From contig NC_073304.1 of NCBI RefSeq assembly GCF_027595985.1, positions 45,849,637 through 45,913,636 of the forward strand: a DNA stretch of 64,000 nt. Direction: 5' to 3'. Position numbers and translations under genes: made by a program. The notes beneath the pieces were generated by a model. The model saw only the letters and a program-made list of their open reading frames with translations. It was not told the origin of the DNA and did no database searches. The DNA comes from Sorex araneus (taxonomy: Eukaryota; Chordata; Mammalia; Eulipotyphla; Soricidae). This document shows positions 47,185 through 56,530 of this stretch, piece by piece. Every line of letters starts with the position of its first letter. The first letter of the stretch is position 1.

Positions 47185-48318
47185 TATCACTGTCATCCCA
47201 TTGTTCATCGATTTACTCGAGTGGGCACCAGTAATGTCTCTATCACACTCAGCTCTGAGATTTTAGCAGCTTCTCCTTACTCGTCTTTCCCAACAATTCG
47301 AGGCTCTTTCAGAGTTAGGGGAATGAGACTTATCGTTACTGTTTTTGGTATATAGAATACGCCACAGGTAGCTTGCCAGGCTCTGCTGTGAGGGCGGGAT
47401 GCTCTCAGTAGCTTGCCAGGCTCTCCGAGAGGTATGTATATATCTTTAACTGTATTTTGGATATGAATACGCCACAGGGAGCTTGCAGGTTCTCCCATGC
47501 AGGCAGTAGATGATTGGTAGCTTGTCAGGTTCTCCAAGAGGAAGAACTAGGCTGTTAGATGTAAGGGGGCTGCATCACGGCCATGCACTTCTGGGAGCTT
47601 GGTGACGAGCTCACACATGAAGGAACTGGTAGAGGGACCCAGGTGTGCTGCTTCAATCAAGACTGAGCCTCTTCCACCCAAATCCCCTATTTTCCAGTAG
47701 CTAGGCAGTCACACGCAAAAGTGGCCCCTGGTGCTGAGTAATCCCATCAACGGCCAACATCCAGAGACTATAAAACCAAGCTCCCAGAAGAGAATGATGC
47801 AGAGTCTCTTGCCCCCGCACCTGGCTGTCTTCACTGGGGCCCCTCAGAGGGGACGGGTTTCATTTCCCTCCCCACCTCGAGTTGAAGACCTCTGGAACCC
47901 AGCCACAGCCATGCTATAAAAACAAGCTCCCAGAAGCGTGCGGCCACATCTAACAGCCTAGTTCTCCCTCTACTAACAAGCTACCGAGAGTCTATTATCC
48001 ACACGAGAGAGCTTAGCAAGCTCCCCATGGCATATTTATATCCCAAATACCGTAACATATATACATACCTCTTGGAGAGCCTGGCGAGCTACCGAGAGTA
48101 TCCCACCCGCACAGCAGAGCCTGGCAAACTACCTTTGGTGTATTCTATATACCAAAAACAGTAACAATAGGTCTCATTCCCCTGACCCTGAAAGAGCCTC
48201 GAATCGTTGGGAAAGACGAGTAAGAAGAGGCTGCTAAAATCTCAAGGCTGAGTGCAATAGAGACGTTATTGATGCCTGCTCGAGTAAATCGAAGAACAAC
48301 GGGATGACATTGATAGTG
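47185..48318. mobile_element. Foldback composite retroelement with about 400-bp inverted arms
   Basis: The left arm (47185-47605) runs from the tail complement (tatcactgtcatcccattgt) to cacttctgggagcttgg. The right arm (47920-48315) is its inverted counterpart, from ccaagctcccagaag-like sequence to gggatgacattgat. The arms align over nearly their full length, including the private segment gaggtatgtatatat and the second gaatacgccacagggagctt copy behind it. The roughly 310-base centre is the GC-rich body (cagtagctaggcagtcacac, cagagactataaaaccaagc). Confidence 0.8.
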
Positions 48319-48334
48319 ATCCCTTCACTAGTGT

Positions 48335-48645
48335 ACATTTCCCACCCCGAGGAGAGCCTCAAAAGTTGAAGACCTCCGGAACCCAGCCACAGCCATGCTC
48401 AAGGCCACTTTCCACACGTTCAGACAAGTCTCACTCATGAAGGAACTGGAAGAGGAACCCAGGTGTGGGGGACCCGGGGCTGAGATCTCCAAGGCTGTTC
48501 GAATTGGGACTGGGCCTCTTCCACCCAGATCCCCCATTTTCCAGTACCTAGGCAGTCACACCCAGAAACTGCCCCTGATGCCATGTAATCCCATAAATGG
48601 CCAACATCCAGAGACTGTAAAACCAAGCCCCCCCAGAACATATTT
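48335..48645 (+). mobile_element. Partial composite retroelement (GC-rich body only)
   Basis: Sense copy of the 37555-37905 body: gaagacctccggaacccagc, ggactgggcctcttccaccc, ccagagactgtaaaaccaag. It is truncated before the 3' module and directly follows the foldback element. Confidence 0.8.
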
Positions 48646-48761
48646 TGAGAAAAACCATCCTAATGGCTTTTTGTCCATCTATTGTTTCTTGATGCTACTC
48701 AGGGGAAAACCCCCATATGAATATCCTTCATGCAGTTATCAGAGTAGAAGAATATTTTGAT

Positions 48762-48940
48762 TTTAGTTTTGGGAGCCACACCCAGAGGTGTTCAGGGCTT
48801 ACTCCTGGCTCTGTGCTGAGTTCAGGGATCACTCTTGAAGATGTTTAGGGGACCATATGTGATGCGGGGGATCAAATTGGGTCAACCAACTGCATGCAAA
48901 ACAAGTGCTTTGCCCACGGTATTATTCCCTCTGCCCCTCT
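48762..48940 (-). mobile_element. SOR SINE
   Basis: Antisense: gggagccacacccagaggtg, gttcagggcttactcctggc, ttattccctctgcccctc. Confidence 0.8.
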
Positions 48941-48971
48941 CCTTTTAGTTTAGTTTTTGTTGTTGTTGTTT

Positions 48972-49088
48972 TCTTCTTTGTATTTTGGGGCCACACCTCG
49001 CAGAGTTCAGGTTTTCCTCTAGGCTCCATTTATTTACAAGGATTGGAACTGAGTCTCCGCATATAAAGCTCCAGTCTCTCTGCCCCTC
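48972..49088 (-). mobile_element. SOR SINE, diverged
   Basis: Antisense: attttggggccacacctcgc, aggattggaactgagtctcc, agtctctctgcccctc. Confidence 0.65.
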
Positions 49089-50019
49089 TTTTCTTAAATG
49101 AAGACTGGGGTTGACTTCCGGGGTTTAGGCAGCTTTTCATTTGGTTTTTCTATTTTACATTCTAGAAAAACACCGCCAGAGAAAATTTGACCTAATTTTC
49201 CAAGTTTCCAAGTACTGGATTATCCCCCCCATCAACCCCTAGTCATTGGCTGCGATTGACTGAGCTCTCGAAATGCCAGTACTTTGACATGAGAGATGTT
49301 TGACATGAGAAGTCGGGAAAAGGAGAGAGGCAGTGCCCACCTGAAATCTGAGGTGGAAATCAACCTGTCTGTCCCAAGAGAACTGAGGCTGAGTTCTCCT
49401 ACCACAGATATGAAGATCCATATCAGGGTTTAAACAATGTATGTCAGGTGGCTTAATTAGAAACTTTTAGACGATGAGTTTCACAGCCACATGGGTGGGC
49501 TAATGGCCACTTTATTATCTGGGATTCAGTAAAATGAGATAATATCTGTCACCCCCAAACATAATTTTAGCTTCAAAAAAAAAAAGGGAAGAAACAACTC
49601 TTTGGTGCTTTAAATACAGTCTTGCTTTTAAGCACCATCACTGTTATTTTTTTGTTTACATATTAAGGAATGTGCTTTATTAATGATAAAAACAACAAGA
49701 ACTGATATAGGGGACTTGTGAACATTAGATGCATCCTACTCCAGACATGGGGCTGAGGAAGCACTGCCTACTGCCTCAGGATGGACATTCAGTAACTGTT
49801 TAATGGAGTGTTAATTTTGTGTTGTTATTACTAATAATTAATGTAATTTTTGTTCTGTTGAAAGCTAGAGGGTTATTTTCAGTCATCTTCCAAGGTATTC
49901 CCCTGCTGTATCGTCTCAGCAATACTGAGAGAGGAAATATGCACAGGAACCACTGAGATGGAAGGTAGATGTTTAATGCAAGTCAATAAAATGATTAAAT
50001 CCTTGTCAAGCTGAAAGGG

Positions 50020-50165
50020 GGCCTGGAAATTACCTGTTCTAATTCTTGCATTCTGAAGATAAGAGAACTGAGGCCCATAGGAATGAAAGAACTTGCCCCA
50101 AGCCATATGCTTGTTACTGTTGTCGGTGCTTTAACTGGTCTAAAAGCCCTCTCAGGCCTAACTGG
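50020..50165 (-). mobile_element. MIR-type SINE
   Basis: Antisense: gataagagaactgaggccca, aagaacttgccccaagccat. Confidence 0.6.
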
Positions 50166-50831
50166 GGAAAGTTGGTGGGGGGGTAGCATCAGCCTGCCCT
50201 CCTGATGCTGATTTCTCCCATGTCCTCATGCTTTCCACCCTAAAAGTGTGGAGTTTGGGGAGATAAGCTTCCCTGGGTCGTACCTGTTTAACTAAAGGTC
50301 TGGATGCTTTGCCAGGACTGTGAAGTAGAATGTATCCCTGGGAAAGGAATCCATGGGGGACAGATTCAGTCTCCAGCACTTCTCAGGCTCCCAGAGAGAG
50401 CTCAGGACTCTGTTCCTCAGCCAGGAGTCCTGTGTACTCACTAGCAGTGTCTCAGCCGGACAGAGGTTGCAGGGGCTTAAGGGCTGTGGGCAAGTCCCTT
50501 TAACCTAACTGTCCTTTCCCTCCCCTGCTTGTGAAATAGAGATGCTGCTCATTCCGCCCTCAGAGCTCCAGTCTGGGAAGGGTTGAAAGCCTCACATTCC
50601 ACCCCCTGCTAATATAATTACTAGCACTTTCTCTACAAAAAGAGTCCCTCTAGTTCTGCACAACCCCCCTCACCCCCACCTCTTCTTTCTTTAAAAACAG
50701 ACCAAAGGGTATCTCGTCTTTTTCCCTGTGGCCAAAAAAAAAAAAAAGGTTGTCGGTTCTGTGTTGGTTAACTCTTCAGGTCAGTTGACCGAGGTTAAGG
50801 GCTTATACGTGCACACAGATCATCAGTGCTC

Positions 50832-50863
50832 AAGAAAGAAAGAAAGAACGAAAGAAAGAACGA

Positions 50864-50914
<51 letters not shown>

Positions 50915-51037
50915 GAAGGAAGAAAGAAAGAAAAAAAGAAAGAAAGGAAGGAAGGAAGGAGAAGAAAAAGAAAAGAAAAGAAAAGAAAAGAAAAGAAAAG
51001 AAAAGAAAAGAAAAGAAAAGAAAAGAAAAAAAAGAAA
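50832..51037. repeat. (GAAA)n / (AAAAG)n polypurine tract
   Basis: GAAA units at 50832-50935, G-rich variants, then AAAAG units at 50960-51030. The tract lies about 0.8 kb upstream of BMP4 exon 1. Confidence 0.97.
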
Positions 51038-51279
51038 CATGAAAAAAAAATTTCCCAAAGCAAAACCCACCCGACCCAATAACAGTGTCAGCAACAAAAA
51101 TAACTGCGGTGGCGGTTCTTAGGAGGGCTTCTGAGTTATAAGCAGACTTTTCTTACTGTAAAATGTGGCTCCAACCACTTCTCTGTCCAAGCCACCTCTG
51201 ACCTCAAAAGGGTTATTAGCAGGCCCGGGAGCCAGGAGGGAATGAGAATGTACAGGGGCAGTTTTCTGAGGGCCATCAT

Positions 51280-51560
51280 CTCGGCGTTCCACTAGAAGCA
51301 GTTAAGACGAATTTTCGGGAGCCCAGCCACCTTATCCTAGCCCACGAGGTGCCTCTTTCTGAGCATAGAGCGCTGCACATAGCCAGCCAGTTTCTCAGCG
51401 TTTGGAAAATCTTTTAACAGTTTATGGAAGGCCACCCTTTAAACCAATTCCACAGCGCCTTTCTCCATAACCTGATTTTAGAGGTGTTTCATTATCTCTA
51501 ATTACTCGGGGTAAATGGTGATTACTCAGTGTTTTAATCATCGGTTTGGGCAGCAGTTAC
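51280..51560. promoter_or_regulatory. Candidate proximal upstream element of BMP4
   Basis: This repeat-free block lies between the (GAAA)n tract and the CpG island. It has closely spaced homeodomain-type cores (TAATTAC near 51499, GATTAC near 51521, TTAATCATC near 51534) over about 45 bases. Its position 300-580 bases upstream of exon 1 suits a proximal enhancer; not tested. Confidence 0.35.
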
Positions 51561-51639
51561 CCCGAGCTCAGGGAAGCCCAGACTCCCATGGGTATTTGGG
51601 GAAGGTACGGGGCGACTAGTCGGTGCATGCTTTCTAGTA

Positions 51640-51870
51640 CCTCCGCACGCGGTCCCCAGGTGAGCCCCGGCCGCTTCCCGGGGCTGCCGGCGGCGGCGGC
51701 GTCGCAGCCCGGGCGGCAGCTGCGGACTCGGGCGCTGCCCGGGCTTCCGGGACCCGGGGCCTGAGCGAGGCGAGGCCGGCGGCGGGCGGGAGGATGTGGG
51801 CGGGGCTCCCCTCCCGGGAGGGGAGGAGGGACCGAGGGAGGGGCTGCCGGGGCCCGGGAGGTGGAAGGAA
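51640..51870 (+). promoter_or_regulatory. BMP4 main promoter (P1)
   Basis: This is a very GC-rich region just upstream of exon 1, with dense CpG and Sp1-type GC boxes such as gggcggg near 51784 and gtgggcggggc near 51796. No TATA box is visible. This fits a CpG-island promoter with dispersed starts. Strand and role follow from its position directly 5' of exon 1. Confidence 0.65.
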
Positions 51871-52196
51871 AGAAAGAAAGCGAGCGGGCGAGAGCGAGCG
51901 GGGAGCGAGAAGATGCGCGAGGGCTGCCGAGGAGGGAGGGCGGGCCGGAGCGCGGAGCGCAGCCCGGAAGCTAGGTGAGCTCGGGACCCGCTTCGCGGGG
52001 CCGGGATCGGAGCCCGCCCCGCCGCCCCCGCCGCCGTCCGGGGCTGAGCGACTCGCCTCGTTCCCTGATGGGATTCCGCTGCGCGCCGTCCCGAGCCTGC
52101 AGCGCCCCGCTCCTCGGCCCTCGCCCAGGTTCACCGCAGCCCTTCAGAGGTCCCCAGGAGCAGCCGCTGGCGAGCCCGCTACTGCAGGGACCTATG
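51860..52196 (+). other. BMP4: BMP4 non-coding exon 1 (5' UTR)
   Basis: The sequence matches the leader of the human BMP4 mRNA as I recall it, including the stretches around gaagatgcgcgag, cccggaagctaggtgag and ctgcagggacctatg. The exon ends at 52196, followed by gtgagc. The true transcription start is uncertain, and several clustered starts are likely at this TATA-less, GC-rich promoter. It contains two upstream ATGs, at 51913 and 52068. A second donor-like sequence, AG|GTGAGC, lies inside the exon after 51974 and could serve as an alternative 5' splice site. Confidence 0.8.
51913..51978 (+). CDS. uORF1 in BMP4 exon 1 (21 codons)
   Basis: An upstream ORF in the BMP4 leader starts at the ATG at 51913 and stops at TGA 51976-51978, encoding a 21-residue Arg/Gly-rich peptide. 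The TGA lies inside a donor-like sequence (AG|GTGAGC at 51973-51980), so use of that donor would remove the stop. As I recall the human mRNA, it has an ATG at the same place with a 21-codon ORF. Translation is not shown; the likely role, if any, is to slow scanning ribosomes. Confidence 0.45.
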   Translation: MREGCRGGRAGRSAERSPEAR

Positions 52197-55100
52197 GTGA
52201 GCGAGGCTACCTGGCGAGGCGCATCTCCTCGGGGCGGAGGAGCAGCAGGGGGTGGCGGGTGCTAGGGGTGTTCAGAGATGTAATCGAGGCAGGCGGGGAC
52301 CCCAACCTTGCCGCCTCCGTCCCCAACAGCGGTGCCAGAGGCAGGGATGCTCTCGCTGAAAGACGCGAAGGTATTGGCTGCTGCTTCTCTGCCCCCCCTC
52401 CCCCCGGGGAGCCACTTTCTCTGTCTGGGGGTCTCGGGCGGGATATAGAGGAGAATGGAACAAGCAACTCTTGGAAGATGTTTGGGGGAGATGGTGGAGT
52501 CTCGAGCGCATCGCGCCACCCGTGGGCTGTCCAGATGATCCCCCGAGACGCTCTGACTGGCGAGGGAAAGGAGAGCGCCTGTCCCGGGGGTTTGTTGGGA
52601 GAGCCCCCGAGGGGGCGAGAGGTGACCTGGTGGGGCGAGGACACCCTACCTAGGCCGGTGTGTGTGTGTGTGTGTGTGTGTGCGTGCGTGCGCGTGTGCG
52701 TGTATGTGTGTTGGGGGGTTGGCGCTGTGTCGAGGGAGGTGTCTCTCACCGGGTCCCCAGATTGGGGAAGCCCTAGAGAACTGCGGGGCCGCCGCTGTTC
52801 TCCAGGGTTGGCGGCATCCCGGGGGCCTCTATGCTGTCATCTCGTGGAGGTCGGGTCTGTCGCGACGCCGGCTGGGATGCCAGGCGCTCCGGGCACAGTG
52901 CGGGGTGTGTCCGGCCCGACAAGACGGTCGGCGGGCGCGCGGCTCTTCGTGCAGCTTCCCACACGGAGCCGACGGGCTCGTGGGGTCCCGGAAACCCCCG
53001 GCCTTTGCTTGTGGACTCCTCCCCACGGGAGAAGGGCTCGCGGACTCTGCCGTGTCCGGCGCATCGCTTCCGTGCGGGGTTCTAAAGGATCGCGCTTTGA
53101 GGGTTGAAAGGGCCGACGCTGAGACTTCGGACGACAGACACTTGGTAGACTGAGGCTCCCCTGAAACTCACTTGGTTAGGGGAGTCCTAGACGGCCTTCT
53201 CGAACTTTGTGCACGCCCGCACTCCACCCCCAGTCTACAGACGAAGATACTTTTCCATTTTATCATTTCAAGTTTTTTTTTTTTTTTAAAAAGAGAAGAC
53301 GGAGTAAAACGTAGAAGAGACGGATCCTTCATGGATCCGAAATTGAAACACAACTGGCTGTCGCACTGTCCGCGGGGCTTGAGCGCAGTGCGCGTTCGCG
53401 CCGCCGCCCAGGGAGAGTCCGGGGCGGGTAGGGGTGTCTGGGGAAGCCCGGCGCCCGCCCCTTCCACCGTGCGCGCAGTGAGGACCGGCCCTTCTCCGTC
53501 TGCTTTTCGCATTTCTGGAACTCCTCCCACGGGACTTTTTTTTTTTAAGTGTTTTAAGCAACTCAAAAACAAAACAAAAAAGCCAATCCTTTGCTCGCCC
53601 CAGCCCTTTCACAGTCAACCCCAGCGGAGGTGCGGGAGGGGGAAACCCGCAGCCGCTCCTTGCTCCTTGCCGCTCCCGCGGCGCCGGCCTTCGCGCTGGG
53701 GCGCCCGTGGCCTCTGCACCCGGGCTTGCTGGAGCGGACGGCGCGGGGACGTCGGCTTCTCCGAGGGAGAGCGTAGAGTTTATTCCCCTTCGTCGAGGCT
53801 TCCCGCTAACGCCCCACGGAGAAAAAAAAAAGTTTGCAGCGGGGAAAGCTAAGATCCTCATAGGCACTCGACGCAGGAACCGTGAAGAACCCCAGAAAAG
53901 GGAGGCCGGGTGCAAGCGCACTTTGGGGTGGGGTCGCGGCGCTTGGGACCCCACGAAAGTTTCAGCCTGACGCGGTTGCATGGGTCAGGTTTTCCCACAA
54001 GCTCCGACGCTTAAAGAACTACACGCGCACAGCATCTTCCTTTAGAGGCCCCAGCCATCCATTGAACTGTGGGGCTGGTAAAAAACTCTTGGAGAAATAT
54101 TTGCAGCGACTCTGCAGCTGGTGCAAAGAAGGAAGGGGTGGGGGGAGGAAGTGGTGGTGGGGGGAATGAGTGGTGGTTTAAAAAATAAGACAAGCTGGAG
54201 GGAGCGGGGTGGGGGGGAGGAGGAAAGAGGGAGGAGAGTAAAAGGAAAGAGAAGAAAAAATGAGGGAGGAATGCGAGGGGAGAGAAGAAAGGGGAGAGAA
54301 GGGGGAAAGAGAAGAAGCAGTGCAGGCTCAGAGGTCGCGCGCAGGCCAAAAGCGGTTCACTTTTTCTTTACTGCTGGGAACGTAGTGGGATTTCCTTTCT
54401 GCGCGGGGGTCGGCGTTTGTAAAACCCCAGCGCTGTTAAGAGCAGAAAAATGTTAAGTGCTCATTCTCCCAGCGACGCTTCTTTTCGGGTCCGCCTCCTC
54501 TGCCCTTCGAAGGGCCCCGAGCACCGGTTCCTGGGGCCACCCCGCTTTGCTCCGGAGAGACGCGGCGGCGGCCGACCGTCGAGGTGCGGAAAGTCGCTGT
54601 CGCGGAGAGGGAGCAAAAGCCTCGCCGTCGCTTCCCCTCCACTTTCCCACACAGGCCAGCGCGTAACCACCGCCCCTTCTGGCCCCGGGCATGGCCCGGG
54701 CGGCCGCCTTCGGGATGGAGCGCTCACTCCAGCGCTCGCGGGCATCCGCCGAAGGGGGTGACCGGTGTCGCAGGGAGCAGTGTGTGGCCCCGTGGAGGCC
54801 CTGGACAAGGGAGTGACCGTGACCGGGTACGCGCGGGCGCGCGCGTCCCACGCTCAGCGCTTTCCTTTTCCAAGTGCTCTTGGGGAGTGGATTTCGAGCG
54901 ACTGCGACTCCGCAGCCCCACTCGCCGCCCCACTTCATCGGCTTTGCGCTCCGAGGCGCGGGCCCAGCCGCGCGCCCCAGTTACCCCAGCGTCCGGTCGC
55001 CGGCACGAAGGTCGGACCCGACGCGCGGGGCGCCGCCGGGAGACGCGAAAACTGCGTGCTCTCAGAGCGCGCCCCGCACCCGAGAAGCGGCGGTGCGGTC

Positions 55101-55409
55101 CGCCGAGAGCTGCCCGCCGCTCCTCCCGGACCCCGGCAGGCTCGGGCGGCGGGCTCGCGGGTGGCCCCTCCCGTCGGGGGGCGGGGCCGGCGGAGGGCGG
55201 GGGTGGCGCGCGGGCCCTTTCACCGCCCGCGGCTCGAGGGGGGGGCGGGCTCTCCGCGCGCGGGGCGGAGCCTCCTCGCTCACGTGACCTCGAGGGGCTG
55301 GAAGAAAAACAGAGCCCGTCTGCGCCAGAGTCTCATTATATTCAAATACTCATTTTAGGAGCCATTCCGTAGTGCCATCCAGAGCCACGCACTGCCGCAG
55401 CTCCTCTGA
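52068..55409 (+). CDS. uORF2 spanning BMP4 exons 1 and 2 (59 codons when spliced)
   Basis: The ATG at 52068 opens a frame of 43 codons that ends exactly at the exon 1 donor (52196). After splicing it continues for 16 codons in exon 2 (55359-55406) to TGA 55407-55409. The listed span includes intron 1. The encoded 59-residue peptide is Pro/Leu-rich with no recognised domain. The ATG has A at -1 and G at +4 but a pyrimidine at -3, so initiation is probably weak. The human leader also appears open in this frame, from memory. Confidence 0.4.
52658..52711. repeat. (GT)n microsatellite in BMP4 intron 1
   Basis: A run of GT with GC variants lies inside the CpG island, about 460 bases after the exon 1 donor. 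Alternating purine-pyrimidine sequence of this kind can form Z-DNA. Confidence 0.9.
54121..54320. repeat. G/A-rich tract in BMP4 intron 1
   Basis: This is a strongly purine-biased stretch with several G runs of three to seven, broken by a short AT-rich segment near 54178-54190. It has no coding content; the open frames here are lysine-, glutamate- and glycine-rich by composition. Confidence 0.7.
55140..55358 (+). promoter_or_regulatory. Probable second BMP4 promoter (P2) before exon 2
   Basis: This CpG-rich block contains several GC boxes (ggggcggggcc near 55181, gggggggcggg near 55240, cggggcgg near 55261) and a palindromic E-box TCACGTGA at 55280-55287, about 70 bases before the exon 2 acceptor. 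Alternative first-exon use at this position is known for mammalian BMP4; activity in this species is inferred. Confidence 0.5.
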
Positions 55410-55483
55410 GCCTTTCCCGCAAGCCTGTTCAAGATTGGCTGTCAAGAATCATGGACTGTTATTATATGCCTTGTTTTCTGTCA
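55359..55483 (+). other. BMP4: BMP4 non-coding exon 2 (5' UTR)
   Basis: This 125-base exon begins gagccattccgtagtgcc and ends ttgttttctgtca|gtgagt. It matches the second leader exon of mammalian BMP4 mRNA as remembered. Joined to 56510 it gives tgtca|agacaccATG, the expected leader. It holds a well-placed upstream ATG at 55451 (A at -3, G at +4). It is preceded by a GC-rich block that probably acts as the second BMP4 promoter, so it may also serve as a first exon with an unspliced 5' extension. Confidence 0.85.
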
Positions 55484-56530
55484 GTGAGTAGACACCTCTT
55501 CCTTCCCCCCCTCCTCCTTCCTGGGAATTCATTCCGCCCTCCCCACCCTTGCTCACCCCGCGTCCCTCCCGTCGGACCTTCCTCCCAGAGTACACACTCG
55601 CTTTCCGGGCAGCAGCGCTGTCCTTAGCGCAGCTCTCTTTTCGCTCTCCCTCTTGGCACTCACAGATCGGGTGCTTTTGCAAGAAAACGGAGGGCGAAGG
55701 AGGTGGAAGGTCCAAAGCCCAGGGTTTCACCTGTGGACTAACCACCTTCACTCTCCCCGCCCCATCCTTCCCACTTGCCTGGGGAGCAACCTGAGCTCCC
55801 CCATCTGCTTGTCAAAACTTACTAAGGTTGCTTCGGAATGACCACTCCTCCCCTCCCTGGGAGCTTATAGATGCTTTGGGTATTTCAGAGCTCATCACCT
55901 ACCTCGAAGTACCAACCCTTAAGCCACAAGGCCTCGTTGCAGAGCACCTTTTGACCCAGGGGACCTAGGGTCTTCGCTCTGCCCAGCCCCTGCCTCACTT
56001 CTTGCCCTCCTTTTAGCTCCGAACCAGCTAGAAGTTGTGGAAGTTGGGCTCACAGGGGTGGAGAAAGAAGGGGAGGGTGGAGATATAAAGTGGAGAGCAG
56101 CAGCGACATTTTAATTCTCCCTCCCCCACTTTTTTTTTTACCCTCTCAATGTTAACTGTTTATTCTTGAAGAAGCCAAGCTGAGATCATGGCTCAGATAG
56201 CAGTTGGGACAAAAAAAGATTAACAGGATGGAGGCTATCTGATTTGGGGTTATTTGACTGTAAACAAGTTAGACCAAGTAATTACAGGGCAATTCCTACT
56301 TTCAGGCTGTGTACATGGCTGCAGCTGGCAGTGGGTGTGTGTGGGGGGGGGGTTGTGAGGGAGAAGACACAAACTTGATCTTTCTGACCTGTTTTTACAT
56401 GTTGACCCTCCTTTTCTAGCCCTCTATGCATATGCAGCGACATCTCTAGTTCTCTCCAGTTATCGGTGTTTGTTTATTCTTTAACCTTCCACCTCCTCCC
56501 CCTCCCCAGAGACACCATGATTCCTGGTAA
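55451..56530 (+). CDS. uORF3 across the exon 2/3 junction, overlapping the BMP4 start
   Basis: The ATG at 55451 is in a strong context (A at -3, G at +4). The spliced frame is 11 codons in exon 2 (55451-55483) and 6 codons in exon 3 (56510-56527), then TAA at 56528-56530, encoding [17 protein letters not shown]. It overlaps the BMP4 ATG at 56517 in another frame. Ribosomes that start here therefore pass the main start, and BMP4 translation would need leaky scanning or backward reinitiation. It would be present in transcripts from either promoter. The same nucleotides occur in human BMP4 mRNA as I remember it. The listed span includes intron 2. Confidence 0.55.
56140..56330. promoter_or_regulatory. 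Candidate regulatory block in BMP4 intron 2
   Basis: High-complexity, repeat-free sequence with forkhead-type sites (TGTTTATT at 56157-56164, TGTAAACAA at 56259-56267) and a homeodomain core TAATTA at 56279-56284. Function is inferred from motif content only. Confidence 0.35.

Larger units (their letters stand above)
39010..50831. other. Intergenic sequence between listed repeats, no gene seen
   Basis: The gaps 39381-39689, 40205-40569, 41802-42524, 42691-43227, 45125-45911, 46901-47184, 49089-50019 and 50166-50831 hold no recognisable gene. 41802-42524 is moderately GC-rich, with a small hairpin at 42098-42123. A segment of about 70 bases at 43905-43975 recurs at 46090-46157. Confidence 0.55.
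51640..55300. other. CpG island over BMP4 promoter, exon 1 and intron 1
   Basis: The flanking sequence is AT-rich and poor in CpG. This span is GC-rich with many CpG, densest at 51640-52140, 52840-53080 and 54460-55290. Long open frames in several phases here, including one of 437 codons starting at 51794, are a by-product of the low stop-codon frequency in GC-rich DNA. A (GT)n run at 52658-52711 and a G/A-rich tract at 54121-54320 interrupt it. Confidence 0.75.
52197..55358 (+). other. BMP4 intron 1
   Basis: A GC-rich intron with no SINE or L1 copies, unlike the flanks. That absence itself suggests selection against insertions. It holds the (GT)n run, short A and T runs near 53275, 53535 and 53825, the G/A tract and, at its end, the P2 promoter. 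Confidence 0.75.

Noticed and set aside
50728-51122. Lys/Glu-rich and Phe/Leu/Ser-rich frames upstream of BMP4
   Set aside because: They translate the GAAA/AAAAG repeat.
51794-53107. 437-codon open frame on the + strand across the BMP4 promoter and exon 1
   Set aside because: It runs through the promoter, exon 1, the exon 1 donor and the (GT)n run, with competing long frames in other phases. GC-rich CpG islands are poor in stop codons, so it is a composition effect.
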